From: Jacaranda mimosifolia
Taxonomy: Eukaryota; Streptophyta; Magnoliopsida; Lamiales; Bignoniaceae
NCBI GenBank assembly: GCA_018894105.1
Contig: CM032125.1
Span: 868,001 to 932,000 of the forward strand
Direction: 5' to 3'
DNA: 64,000 nt
Part shown: positions 11,761-23,488 of the stretch, in pieces
Layout of the letters: the number at the start of each line of letters is the position of its first letter
Position numbering within the stretch: position 1 is the stretch's first letter
Translations under genes and position numbers: made by a program
Notes under the pieces: model-generated
Databases searched by the model: none
The model's input: only the letters and a program-made list of their open reading frames with translations
Told to the model about the DNA's origin: nothing

Positions 11761-12712
11761 ATAAATTATTATATCAATAATGTTTATAATATTATTAATA
11801 CTATATATTATGAATATAATTAAAATTATTATAATATAATATTTATTATTGTTAATATATCACTAATTATACAATTAATATTATCAATTATAATAGTATC
11901 ACAAATTATATTAATATATCAATAATATATTATTTAATATTAATAAAAATATATTAGTATCAATTATATATACACACATGCACATATATTTATAAAAAGA
12001 AAAAAAGTAAAATAGGGACTAAATTGGAACATAAAATCTTATACAGAGACTAAAGCAAAACACCAAACCTTATATAGGGACTAAGGTGAAACATAAAACT
12101 ATAAATTGGTAATTTTGCCCTTAAAAATGTCAAACTTGGTCAATTTTCCTGGGAAAAGTTGACTTAGGGACTAAATTGAAACTAAATCCAAACATTAGAG
12201 ACTAAAAAGGGAAGTTTTAAAGTTTGAGGACTAAAGTGATTCTAAACTAAAACTTTAGGGACCATTTATGACATTTGCCTTAAAATTTTAATTAATTAAA
12301 TCATTACATAAATTCATTATTATATTTTAGAATATGCATTATAAGATATTCTAAAGGATATTTTATTAATTCTATTTTATTCTAACAAAAATCTATATAT
12401 AAATATTATATGAAAAGCATTACATATACAACATTTTTAACTCGTACCTTAGAACCAATTACCATCTCACAAGTTTTTCTTAAAAAAAAACTCTCACAAC
12501 CAAGCACCATGTAGCAACTTTTTCTCAGAAAAAATCTCACAAACAATCACCATCTCATAATTTTCATCTATCACATCAATTGTAATTATTACACTTTTAC
12601 CTCACAAACAATTACTCACTCAAAAAATTTTTCTACCTCATAAACACAAAAATTTCACTATTCTTTCTTAGAAATGGAAAATGAGAAATGAAATCATAAG
12701 CAATCGCAACCT

Positions 12713-13559
12713 AAAACAAGTATTTGTAGAGCTGAATAATTTCATGTAACATCTCCTTCTTTTTTTTTTTTTTTTTGGGCATTTGCAGCCGACTAGCTGC
12801 CAAACGATTGCCGAGCTGCCGGGCATGGCAGCCATGGCGGCCGGTGGGGGTGGGGCTTGGGGGTGAATATACATTATATTATATATTATACATATATGAC
12901 TTATATTATATAACAATATATTATTTATATCTTTTAATAATTTTTAAAATAAATATTATATGATTTAATTTTGACCATTGGTTTCTTAAAAAAATCTAAC
13001 GGCTCATAAATGAGGGCATGATTGTTTTTTTATGCATAAAAATGAATGTCCAATTGCACACACACACGCACACACGTGAATTACACCAACATTTTCAAGG
13101 TGCTCATTGCATGATTTTAGAAAAACAAGAGGTATATGAACCAATTTCTATTTCACATTAGGTTATGAACTAATTTCGAATATCACATAAAGGCGTTGTG
13201 CAATTTGACCATCAAAAGTATGATATCTGATGGGGCGATGGTTGCCCATGGATTTAGCAAAAGTATCTCCGGCCGTAACATTGAATTTCCCCAATACATA
13301 CCATGTGGAATTTGTTAAAAAATAATTTGTAATTTGAAAAAAGAATAAAAGAGAAAAGAAAGAAGAGATAAGCATTGAAGATGGTCAAACGCGATTCAAA
13401 TTGTGCCTCTTACAAAGCCACAGCAGAACGTGACAAATTGAAGAAGAACTTAGCCGCCTCGCCATCCTTAGACTGTGCTTGCTTGTAGGATTTTTTTACA
13501 GCAAGCTTTAGGAGTAATTTTTTTTGTCACGAGGCGTGATTGTATGTGTACTTCTGAGG
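12713..13559. other. Spacer between the two AT-rich repeat copies; no gene recognised
   Basis: A T run (about 12757-12776) precedes a short GC-rich island with GGCATGGCAGCCATGG at about 12822-12837, then a (TA)-rich stretch and (CA)n at 13057-13075. A weak minus-strand frame at 13163-13375 has no recognisable domain. I see no supported gene. Confidence 0.4.
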
Positions 13560-14776
13560 AAAAAAAGAATTTACTTTTTTCTCTTTCAAAAATATTCCTC
13601 TCCTTATTTCATCTTTGAAAAGTGAGGATTCTCCTCATGATAAAGAGTTTCTTTAGTTTCTCTCAGAAAATGAATTCTCCTTCTCAAGTAAATTTTTGAA
13701 ATTTCTCTCATGATTTTTCACCCATCTACATATAATTTAATTAAACATAATTAATTCATAATATATAATTGTATTATCCATAATATTTTAATGTTTAATT
13801 AAAATTATTTTCATAATATACAATTATATGTACACGTAATATTTTTATAGTTAAATAATTTTGTTCAATAATATAATTATTTACATGTATATATTAACAT
13901 TTAAATTAAATTATACATAATATTTAGTTGTAATTACACATAATATTTTTATATTTAAATATTATTATTTTCTTAATACAGTTATTTTGATGTATATTTA
14001 AATATTTTAAATAAAATTATTTTCATAGTATACATCTATACACAATATTTTAATATTTAAATAGAATTAATTTTTTAATATATAATTATATTTACTAGTA
14101 ATATTTTTATATCTAACTATAATTATTATGATAACATAATTATTTTCACTTATAATTTAATATTTCATAAAATTATTTTCTTACTATATAATTATATTTA
14201 CACATAATATTTATAATTATTTACATGTATTTTTTAATATTTAAATAAAATTATTTCATAATAGATAATTATATTTACACATAATGTTTTATTATTTAAC
14301 CAAAATTATTTTCATAATATATAATAATATTTACACATAAAATTCTAATATATGTAAATAAAATTATTTTCATAATATATAATTATATTTACACATTATA
14401 TTGTATTATTCGAATAAGATTATTTCATAATATGTATTTATATTTACAAGTAAATTAATTTTGTAATATAATTATTTACATGTATATTCTAATATTTAAA
14501 TAAAATTATTTTTTGCTTATATAAGTATATATACATTTATTTCAATATATACTTAAAAATTTTATTAGTTAAATTTTACATAAATTCATTATCATATTGT
14601 AGTATACATATTATAGGATATTCTTAAGGATATTTTATTAATTTTATTTTATTCTAGTAAAAATCTGTATATAAGTATTATATAAAAATATTACATATAC
14701 GACATTTTAACTCATACCCACAACCAATCACCATCTCATATGTTTACAATCAATCACCACCTCAAAAGTTTTTCTC

Positions 14777-14810
<34 letters not shown>

Positions 14811-15030
14811 AACCAAATACCATCTCAAAACTTTTTCTCACAAAAAATCTCATAACCAATCATCATTTCATAACTTTCACCTATAACATCAACCCCAATC
14901 ATTATACTTTCACCTCACAAATAATTACTCCCTCATAAAACAGTTTTCTACCTCATAAACACAAAAATCTCTCTATTCTCTCTTAGAATGAAAAATGAGA
15001 AATCAAATCACAAGCAATCACAACCTTAAC
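13560..15030. repeat. AT-rich dispersed repeat, copy B (uninterrupted)
   Basis: This is colinear with the three pieces of copy A and serves as the empty-site reference for the solo LTR and foldback MULE there. It contains a 28-A run at 14777-14804. It is non-coding. The direct orientation and 1.5 kb length leave open an old LTR pair or two separate insertions. Confidence 0.65.
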
Positions 15031-15044
15031 CACCCCACTTGGAT

Positions 15045-15047
<3 letters not shown>

Positions 15048-15079
<32 letters not shown>
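15048..15079. repeat. (GT)16 microsatellite
   Basis: Sixteen uninterrupted GT units just downstream of repeat copy B. Confidence 0.95.
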
Positions 15080-15082
<3 letters not shown>

Positions 15083-16074
15083 AGCATTGTTCCCACAAAC
15101 TTTTTAAAATATCATATATTAATGTTATTGTGACGCATGGTATAACTAAAAAATAATAAAAATAAAAATATTACAAAAAAAATTAATTACTGAGTTAAAT
15201 AAAATATTATCCCTAACATATAAGTTTTATTTTCTTTCTTAATCAAAACCATAAAATTCAAAGGTATAATAAAGACTTTATAATATCTGAATATTTATGA
15301 TTTCTTTAAAATTAAACTTGATTAATATATAATTTTTAATATTTTATTTAGCTTTGGAATATAAGAAATATATATATTATCAATTCGTTAATCTTCAATC
15401 TAAATAAAACAATCACGATAAAGCGTAAAAGAATGTTTAGATAGTTAATTGAAGTATTTAGAAAATAAAACAAAAAAATAACTAAAATGGGAAAAAAAAT
15501 ATTTTGTTCCAATTTTCCACATATAATATATGATTAACTAAATGGAGAGTATATTAGTCATTAAAGTATAAAGCAGTATTGTCTCACTAATTAACGGGCA
15601 GCTTTGCAAATTCTTTCACTAAAAGTTGCGTGTTTTTATCAATTTGTGGAGTATAACTATCAACTCCATTGGATATTTTGTTTGAAAATAATGATTAAAA
15701 TATGTATAGTGATAGAATTTAGGTACTTCATATTTTCTTATGCTTAATGGCATGATTTTTTCAAAATAAACATATTTTTTAATTATTTTGAAGTGATAGT
15801 GGATACTTTATATCAATTCAAATTTGAATTTGATTAATGTGATAATATGATGTAGATTAGGTTTAGGAAAAAATGAAAATGAAAAGCAACCATTGTTCTC
15901 CAGTGAAATTTGTAGAAGTTGATAGTTTCAGTTTTTGAATAGTGTCAAAAATGAAAATGGGCTTTGAAAATAAAAACAAAAAGGACCTTAAAAAGTGTTT
16001 GGTATTCTAAATCACTCAAACAATTATTACATGCTTGAGCTTATACTTTTTCTTTTTTAAGTAAACTTATTCAA
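15080..16074. other. AT-rich intergenic sequence; nothing identified
   Basis: No open frame of note, no tRNA-like or repeat structure recognised on either strand. Confidence 0.5.
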
Positions 16075-16240
16075 ACTCCTAATTAAGTCATATGTAAGAA
16101 GACTTTTCTGGTGATCATATTAGTCCAAACGTTGCCTGCTTTCAGTATTCCAAACAAACACATATAAACTCATTAGCATCATAGCACACAACTGTTTCAT
16201 GTAATTAAGAAGCACAACCTTTTCGGAATGAAATAATCTC
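16075..16240. repeat. Segment duplicated at 22745-22930
   Basis: Both places read 'agtcatatgtaagaag..', 'ttagtcca', 'ccaaacaaac..' and 'ctcattagcatcata' (here) against 'actcatatgtagaaag..', 'ttagtcca', 'ccaaacaaac..' and 'ctcactagcataatc' (there). They are in the same orientation on either side of copia element 1, probably flanking DNA of two ancestral NLR copies. Confidence 0.5.
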
Positions 16241-16383
16241 TTTATTACAAGAAAAGAAAATAAATATTACTTCACTGTCATGAAATAACTGTTTTAGAAG
16301 AACATAAGAAAATCAGGCAACACATATAGTTAGAGACTTAATTTGAAGTTTACAATATTGCTGCTTAAATAAACATCAACCCT

Positions 16384-16860
16384 CTCTGCCTCTTTAATTT
16401 GAATCATCGGTTATTTGATCAGCCACCTCATCACATGATCATTCATCAACAACCATTACAAACTCCGAAAGCTCAACCAGAAAAGAGCAAGCCAAAAATA
16501 CAGATTCAGATTTTTATGTCAATCCTATTCTTATGTTTCTCTGTAATTATTGCATGCTATGATAAAACTAAGTTACTAAACTATGATAAAACTAAGTTAC
16601 TTTGTAATTTTGCAGGAAAAGAAAACTAAGTTACTAAACAACATCGGCTAATGCTCCTCCAATGATTTACCAATTCAAAGGTTGTCCATTGGAAACAGAT
16701 TTCCTTCCGTCCTCTGCCTCTTCAACTTGAACCATCGGCAATTCAATCAGCTACCCCATCATTAATTATCGCCAACCATTAGGTACGCTGAAAGCTCAAA
16801 CACAAAAGATCGTAAGCCATCAAAACAAGTTCATCCCCAAACCATTTATATATGCAGCTA
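16384..16860 (-). other. NLR 3'-flank remnants, duplicated
   Basis: Two related blocks (about 16384-16510 and 16670-16830) both contain 'tctgcctctt.aa.ttgaa.catcggt/c', 'atcagc.acc.catca' and 'tccgaaagctcaa'. The second also begins 'gatttaccaattcaaaggttgtcc', which recurs as 'gatttaccaatttaaatgttgtcc' at about 37269, inside LRR-coding NLR debris. These are therefore scraps of NLR LRR/3' regions of the same minus-strand cluster, too short to translate with confidence. Confidence 0.5.
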
Positions 16861-16987
16861 ATCTTTTTTCCTGCTTTCATTTATACTTTAATGAAAAAAA
16901 AACTTGCGTAGACATTCAAGTTTAATTTCGAAAGATTACTTTGTGATGCAACGTATGCATTTTTGCATTCCTTTTGTAAAAATATGT

Positions 16988-17617
16988 TGTTGATTTTGCC
17001 TTGAAATTTGAGGTAAAATTGGCAAGAAATGGAAGAAATGAAGTGAAACGAAGCAAAGTGGTCGAAATGGGCTTGAGAACACACCCTGGCGCATGTTGGA
17101 AGGACGTTGAGTGCCGGGGCACGAGGCAAGGTGCGCCAATGCATAGACATGGGAAAAAAAGGAATGAAAACATGCGTCGTGCGCCCCGGTGCATAGTGAA
17201 CAGTAACTTTGTGCAGCACAAAGTTTCTACCACAATTGATGTTGGGCACACTGGGGCGCAAGTTTTGTGTGCCCTAGAATGTAGTGTAGACCCAGGGGCC
17301 TTGGGCTTGGACTTTCGAGTATAAATATCAATTTTTTCTTTCAGAAAAAGTATCATGAAAATAACACAAGGGCTTCTTTATTGCTTTTGAGTAACTCTCT
17401 CAAGACGGAGTTTAGAATAAGGGTGTTAGGTGTTTTTGTGAGATTTGTGGGATTCAAATTTGTACTTGCACTCTGATTTGAGATCAATAAAATTCATTTC
17501 CTTTGTTGGGTGGATTAGGCACATCGTCGAACAACGTTAAATCTTATTATCATATTCCATCGAATTACATTACTATTATTTCATTGTTTTTGCAATAAAT
17601 CCTCTTGGGTTACAACA
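16988..17617 (+). repeat. 5' LTR of copia element 1
   Basis: 630 bp beginning TGTTGATTTTGCC and ending GGGTTACAACA, i.e. TGTTG..CAACA inverted ends. A TATA box (TATAAATA, 17320-17327) and a polyadenylation signal (AATAAA, 17486-17491) lie in the usual order for U3-R-U5. Confidence 0.9.
17320..17327 (+). promoter_or_regulatory. TATA box of copia element 1 LTR promoter
   Basis: TATAAATA after a GC-richer U3 segment; the same motif occurs in the 3' LTR near 22000-22007. The transcript would start about 30 bases downstream. Confidence 0.7.
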
Positions 17618-17620
17618 AAT

Positions 17621-17632
17621 TGGTATCAGAGC
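17621..17632 (+). other. Primer binding site (initiator tRNA-Met)
   Basis: TGGTATCAGAGC lies three bases after the 5' LTR and is the standard sequence complementary to the 3' end of plant initiator tRNA-Met, used for minus-strand priming by copia elements. Confidence 0.9.
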
Positions 17633-17644
17633 AGGTTTGATTAG

Positions 17645-20600
17645 ATGTCAGGAATGAAGTATGAGGTAGAGAAATTCAATGAGAAGAACGACTTTGGGCT
17701 GTGGAAGATGAAGGTCTATGCCCTCCTGTGTCAACAAAGTTTATAGAGAACGTTAAAGGGCAGATATTCCTTGCCGAAAAAGCTAAAAGACAAGGAGAAG
17801 GACAAGTTCATGGCAAAAGCTTACGGTACTCTAGTGTTATCATTAGCAGATATCGTACTGAGAAAGGTCGCCACGGAAAGTATGCCAGCGAATTTATGGA
17901 AGAAGCTGGAGAGTCTATATATGACGAAGTCCCTAACAAATCGGTTGTATATGAAACAACGATTATACACATTGAAGATGAAGGAAGGTACATCTATCAC
18001 TCAACATATTGATTTTTTCAATAAGATGATTCTGGATCTCACTAGTATAGATGTTAAAATTGATGATAAAGATCAAGCTTTAATTCTCTTGCGTTCTCTA
18101 TTAAAATCTTTTGAGCATTTGGTTACTACTTTGCTGTATAGGAGAGATTTAATTTCAATGGAGGATGTGAAGGCATCATTGAATTCCAATGAGTTGAGAA
18201 AGCATGTCCTGGGCAGTAATGATGGTGAAAATAGGAAAGGATTGGTGGCAAAAGGAAGACCAAGAGAAAGGGGTAGGAGTAGAGGCCGATCCTCGAACCA
18301 AGCCTAGAAATGGAGACGAGTGTTTTAGGTGCGGTGGAAAGGGGCATTAGAAATGGAATTGTCCGAAATGAGGAAAGGCAAAAGATATAGGTGAAACTTC
18401 TGATCAGAAACGGGATGATATCACAAGAATTGTTGAGAATGAGTCCGATGGTGGGCTTGTTGTCAACGTTGTTGAAACTTTACTAAGCTCTGAATGGATT
18501 TTAGATAGTGGTTGTTCCTACCACATGTGCCCAAGAGAAGATTAGTTTACCACATACCATCAATACGATGGTGGTAAAGTGCTTATGGAAAATGATGCTT
18601 CTTGCAGGGTTGTAGGAATTGGCTTAGTTTGTATCAAAATGTATGATGGCATAGTAAGGACCTTAATAGATGTGCGTTATGTTCCAGATCTGAAGAAAAA
18701 TCTGATATCGTTGGGTACTCTGGACAAGAATGGTTGTGAGTACAGAGCTTGAGATGGAGTTTTGCGGGTTTCCAAAGACGCATTGTTTATCATGAAAGGA
18801 AACAAGCGGAATGACTTTTACATATTGTAGGGAAACACAGTTTCTGGTACTGTAGCGGTTTCTTTATCAATCAAGGATACTATGAGACTGTGGCATATGC
18901 AGCTTAGGCATATGAGTGAGAAGGAGATGCCAAAATTGAGCAAACGAGGTTTACTTTGCGGAGAGAAAACTGGGGAGCTAGATTTTTGCGAGCAGTATGT
19001 GCTGAGCAAGCAACATAAGGTGAAATTCAGCATTGCGGTTCATAGGACCAAATGCATCTTGGATTACATTCACTCAAATATTTGGGGGCCTTCTCAGGTT
19101 CGTTCAAAAGGAGGTGCAAGATACATGCTGACGTTCATAGATGATTTCTCACGAAGAGTATGGATGTACATGTCGAAGCATAAATATGAGGTTGTTGTCA
19201 ACTTCAAGCAATGGAAGACCTTAATTAAGAAGCAAACAGGAAAGGAGATCAAACGCTTGAGGACTGACAACGAATTGGAGTTCAACAATAAGGAATTTCA
19301 GGAATTCTACAACAAGAAAGGAATTGTGAGTCATTGCACAATTGTACATACACCACAATAGAATGGAGTAGCAGAACGGATGAATAGGACTATCTTGGAA
19401 AAAGCTAGATGCATGCTCTTTAATGCCGGATTGTCCAAGGATTTTTGGGTAGAAGCGATTAACGCTGCATATTATTTGGTGAATAAGTTATCATCTACTA
19501 CTTTGGACTGCAAGACACTAATGGAAGTTTGGTCTGAGTCTCTTGTTGATTACTTAGATCTGAGAGTATTTAGGTGTCCAGCCTATGCACATGTCCGGGA
19601 TGGGAAACTTGAGCCAAGGGCAAGGAAGTGCATATTTTTAGGCTATGTAGATGGAATCAAAGGTTATCATTTTGTGGTGCAATGATGACAAGGGCTCCAA
19701 GATGTTTATCAGTAGAGATATGACATTTGATGAGTCTGCAATAATGAAGAAAGTAGAGCATCTTGAAAACGGTCAACAAGGCATTAAGGAGAATATGAGT
19801 TCGAACTTGACACTCCACATATTTCAAAGGGGAAACAGAAGGTGGTAGATGAAGCTGGTGAGAGCACACTATCAACTAATCAACAGCAAGAAAATGAGCC
19901 ACTACAAAATTATCGATTGACTCATGATAGGGAGAGGAGGTAGATCAAACCACCACAATGGTATGCTTACTCAGATCTGGTAGCTTATACTTTGAGTTCA
20001 GCTGAGGAGTTTGTAAGAGATGATCCAATCTCATACAAAGAGGTAATTTTCAGGCAAGATTCTGATAAATGGGTTGCAGCTACGAGTGGAGATAGAGTCT
20101 CTACACAAGAATAGCAGATGAGAACTGGTTGATATACCCAAAGGGTAGAAGATTATAGGTTGCAAATAGATCTACAAGAAGAAGGAAGGAATTCTCAAAG
20201 TTGAAAATGCTAGATACAAGGCACGATTGGTTGCTAAGGGTTTTACTCAGAGAGAGGGAGTTGACTTTCATGAAGTATTTTCCCAAGTTGTAAAACATAC
20301 TTCCATTCGTGTTCTACTTGCCATGGTTGCTCTTTTGATATGGAGCTAGAACAAATGGATGTGAAAACAACGTTTCTGCATGGTGAGTTGGAGGAACAAA
20401 TCTACATGAGTCAACCAAAAAGATTCATTGTTCCTGAGAAACAAAATCAAGCATGTCTTTTGAATAGATCATTATATGGCTTGAAATAATCTCTCAAGCA
20501 ATGGTATAAAAGGTTTAATGCTTTTATTACCAAGATAGGATATACAAGAAGCAAATTTGGTTGCTGAGTAATTATAAAATTTGTAGTGATAGCCTTCTCG

Positions 20601-21590
20601 CATATTTTATGTTGTATGTTGATGATATGTTGATTGCCTCTAGAAACATATATGAGATCAACCACTTAAAAGCTCAGTTAAATGAAGAATTTGATATGAA
20701 GGATTTGAGGGTAGTGCAAAGAAGATATTGGGCATAGAGATCATCTGGGACAGACACGTAGAATTGTTGTACTTATCTCAATAGCAATACATTGAGAAGT
20801 ACTTGAGCGATTTGGGAAGGATAAGTCCAAGCCAGTTAATACGCCACTTGCAGCTCATTTCACGCTCTTATCAGATCTATCATCGAGTATTGAGGAAGAG
20901 GTGGAACACATGTCAAATGTGCCATATGCTAGTGCAGTGGGTAGCTTGGTGTATGCCATGGTGTGCAGTAGGCCAGACATTTCACATGTAGTCAATGTTG
21001 TAAGCAAGTATATGCACAAGCTAAGAAAGACTTATTAGCAGGTTGTGAAATGGATCATGAGGTATTCGAGAGGCTCTGCGGACAAATGTTTGAGGTATAG
21101 TCAATCGAATTCTACTACAAGAATTATTGGCTATGCGGATGCGGATTATGCAAGAGATTTGGATAGCAGAAGGTCCATGACGGGCTATGTATTTTGTATA
21201 TCAAGTTGTAATGTTAGTTGGAAGGCGACTTTGCAGTCATCAGTTGCATTGTCCACAACAGAAACTGAGTACATAGCTTTAGCTGAAGGCATCAAGGAAG
21301 GCATTTAGCTAAAGGGGCTGATCGATGATATGGGTATGACTTCTGAGATCACTAAGGTATTTTGTAACAGTTAGAATGCCATACACTTGTTAAAGAATCA
21401 AGCATTTCATGAGAGAACAAAGCACATAGATGTGAGGTATCACTTTGTTCGGGATATGGTGTCTCAAGAAGTCATGTTGGTTGACAAAGTTGGCACTAAG
21501 GATAATCCAACAGACATGTTGACTAAGGCTATTCCAGGAATCGAATTCGAGCATTACTTGGATTTGGTTAATGTTTGCAAGCTCAAGTAA
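17645..21590 (+). pseudogene. Copia gag-pol polyprotein remnant, element 1
   Basis: Gag starts MSGMKYEVEKF with the UBN2-type region (NLWKKLESLY..LKMKEGTSI) and an Arg/Gly-rich tail, followed by a damaged CCHC knuckle (FRCGGKGH). Protease WILDSGCSYHM is at about 18490. Integrase shows the GAG-pre zinc region (LWHMQLRHMS), DYIHSNIWGP, TFIDDFSRRVW, RLRTDN and NGVAERMNRT. RT has LYVDDMLIAS at about 20607-20640 and RNase H has GYADADYA and STTETEYIAL. The reading ends KLK-stop at 21590. At least ten stops or frameshifts interrupt it (for example TAG after CTIVHTPQ). It matches the Tnt1/Tork-like copia lineage. No functional product is expected. Confidence 0.9.
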
Positions 21591-21652
21591 CAGGCCCTAT
21601 TGGGGGTAAGGACAAAGTAGATGAACGGGAATTTCAAGTCAATGTGGAGAAT

Positions 21653-22207
21653 TGTTGATTTGGCTTTGAAGTTTGAGGTAAAATTGACAAGAAACGGAAG
21701 AAATAGAGCGAAATGGAGCAAAGTGGTCAAAATGGGCTCGAGAACACACCCCGACAAGACATCGTGTACCGGGCCACAAGGCAAGGTGCGCCAAGGCATG
21801 GACATTGGCTAAAAGGGCATGAAAACACGCGTCGTGTGCCCCCGCGCCCAGTGAACAATAACTTTGCATTGGGGCGCAAGTTTTTTTCACCCCAGCCAAA
21901 GTTTCTACCACAATTGATGTTGGGCGTGCTGGGGCACAAGTTTTGTGCACCTCAGCACGCGACGCAAGCCCAAGAGCCTTGGGCTTTGACTTTCGAGTAT
22001 AAATATTAGTTTTTTCTGTCAAAAAAAAGTATTACGAATATAACACAAGGGCTTCTTTACTGCTTTAGAGTAATTCTCTCACGATGGAGTTTAGAACGAC
22101 GGTGTTAGGTGTTTTTGTGAGATTTGTGGGATTCAAGTTTGTACTTGCGCTTTGATTTGAGATCAATAAAATTCCTTTTCTTTGTTGGGTGGATTAGGCA
22201 CATCGCC
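21653..22207 (+). repeat. 3' LTR of copia element 1 (end missing)
   Basis: Starts TGTTGATTTGGC directly after the polypurine tract and follows the 5' LTR to GGCACATCGCC, then diverges. The missing segment corresponds to U5 sequence seen at 17524-17617. TATA box and AATAAA are present. Confidence 0.85.
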
Positions 22208-23199
22208 TATTTGAAATTTTTTAATTATGATTGTTTTGCTTTTTCTTGAGGGAGCATTTTCTTGCTAAAGATTTATATGGTTTAATGTGCAAATGAACGA
22301 GATATCAACATAAGATTAATACGCGGATATCATATTTGGATGACAATTAGCTCACCATCAACTTAATATGTAGATTTTTAATTTAGACAGATCAAAACCA
22401 TGAAATTAGGCTTTTATTCAAGAATAAAGAAGGTATTTAGATGAGGTTAAAGCTCTCTAAAATATTTTATATGATATCCTCAACTGCAGAAAATTTCTTA
22501 TAGATGAGTTATATACTCCATAATTAGATGTTAAAATCATACAAGTTCCTTCAAGAAAAAGTAATAAGTTCATAACTTTTACATTTTCAAATGAATTTCT
22601 TTAATTTGAATTCTTTAATTTGAACCATATTAGTAACGAAATTATCATTACAATATATTATAAATGCTATAATTATTTTATTTAACTCTTCAATTCATTC
22701 AAAAATATTATCTCATAAGATTTTTTAGATAGACTTATCTAAGCACCCTCAAGAACTCATATGTAGAAAGATGTTTGCGGTTATAATGTTAGTCCATCTC
22801 AAATATGAAGGAGCAGAAGGAAATTCAAAATTTTGCTAGTTTTTCCAAACAAACTAACGATACCTCACTAGCATAATCACATGGATATTTTCCATGTTAA
22901 TAATAATCACGACCTTTTTGGGTTAAAATATTCGGGTTTTTTTCCCCCACATAAGCACAACATTAATTTTTGGAAGGGAAGACTTCATAGGAATGATAGT
23001 CCAAAAAGGCCCTGCGGCGGTCCACTAAGGAAAAGCAAAAGTATGCTTTTGAAAGGAAAGATATCTAATTCTTGAATTTAAATTTCTGTACGTGAACTTT
23101 ATATATGCTTCTGCATGTTGTAGTTTGGTTTGGTTGAATTGCCCATCAATAATTGTCAATACTGCAATAATTGAAACACTCCTTTGTCTACCTTATGTT
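22208..23199. other. Intergenic, with the second copy of the 16075-16240 segment
   Basis: AT-rich sequence; 22745-22930 is the duplicated segment described at 16075. No other structure or gene is recognised. Confidence 0.5.
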
Positions 23200-23488
23200 C
23201 AGGGATGAATCTAGAATTGAAATTATTGGGGGAGGTAAAAATTATAAAATATAAATTTTATAATTTACGAATTCAAAATACATGTTGTTATTAAAATTGA
23301 GTACATCGCTCTTTAATATCATAACTAAAATTTTAAATATATATAAACTAAAAATTATTACAAAAATTAAAATATATATATAAAAATATCGGGGAGATTA
23401 TTACTAATATTTAATATTAAAAAAATTGAAAAAGATATACAAAATGTTGGGGGTGGGGGGGGGGGGGGGGAAGGCGAATCCATTACTG
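23200..23488. mobile_element. Small hAT-like MITE with a G run
   Basis: The left end CAGGGATGAATC and the reverse complement of the right end CAGTAATGGATTCGCC resemble the CAGGGGCGGATCC ends of plant hAT MITEs. Flanks CTTATGTT (23192-23199) and CTTGGGTT (23489-23496) agree at six of eight positions. It contains a long G run (about 23449-23470) and no coding sequence. Confidence 0.5.

Larger units (their letters stand above)
10262..12280. mobile_element. Foldback MULE (long terminal inverted repeats, GC-rich core)
   Basis: The left arm starts GGGCAAATGTCATAAATGG and the right arm, reverse complemented, starts AGGCAAATGTCATAAATGG. The arms remain complementary for roughly 700 bp, including mirrored microsatellites. 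Flanks TAAAATTAT (10253-10261) and TAAAATTTT (12281-12289) are a 9-bp duplication with one mismatch, the Mutator signature. There is no transposase. A GC-rich unique core (about 11030-11560) sits between the arms. It inserted into AT-rich repeat copy A. Confidence 0.8.
6820..12712. repeat. AT-rich dispersed repeat, copy A (split by two insertions)
   Basis: Segments 6820-7611, 10129-10261 and 12281-12712 align in order with copy B at 13560-15030. Shared features are a 'cttctccttat.ccatctttga' start, long runs of 'ataatat..aattatatttacacataatattt' units, and a 'gaaaatgagaaat.aaatcat/caagcaatc.caacct' end. The copy was split by a gypsy solo LTR and by a foldback MULE, both removable to restore colinearity. 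No coding capacity is visible. The class is unknown; it could be an old non-autonomous DNA element or LTR-like sequence. Confidence 0.65.
16988..22207 (+). mobile_element. Copia element 1 (Tnt1-like LTR retrotransposon, 3' LTR truncated)
   Basis: The order is 5' LTR, initiator-Met tRNA primer site, gag-protease-integrase-RT-RNase H remnants, polypurine tract (GTGGAGAA at about 21644-21651) and 3' LTR. It shares family, LTR ends and gene order with copia element 2 on the opposite strand (26574-31519). The 3' LTR stops at about 22207, roughly 90-100 bp before the position of the complete LTR end, so no target duplication can be read. It is dead: many stops and frameshifts. Confidence 0.9.

Noticed and set aside
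12668..12916. Proline/alanine-rich frame around the GC-rich island
   Set aside because: Low-complexity translation of a short GC-rich patch with adjoining homopolymer runs.
17001..17324. Open frames on both strands inside the copia element 1 LTRs (also 21639-22022)
   Set aside because: They lie in U3 sequence of a retrotransposon LTR, are not conserved between the two LTRs and encode no known domain.
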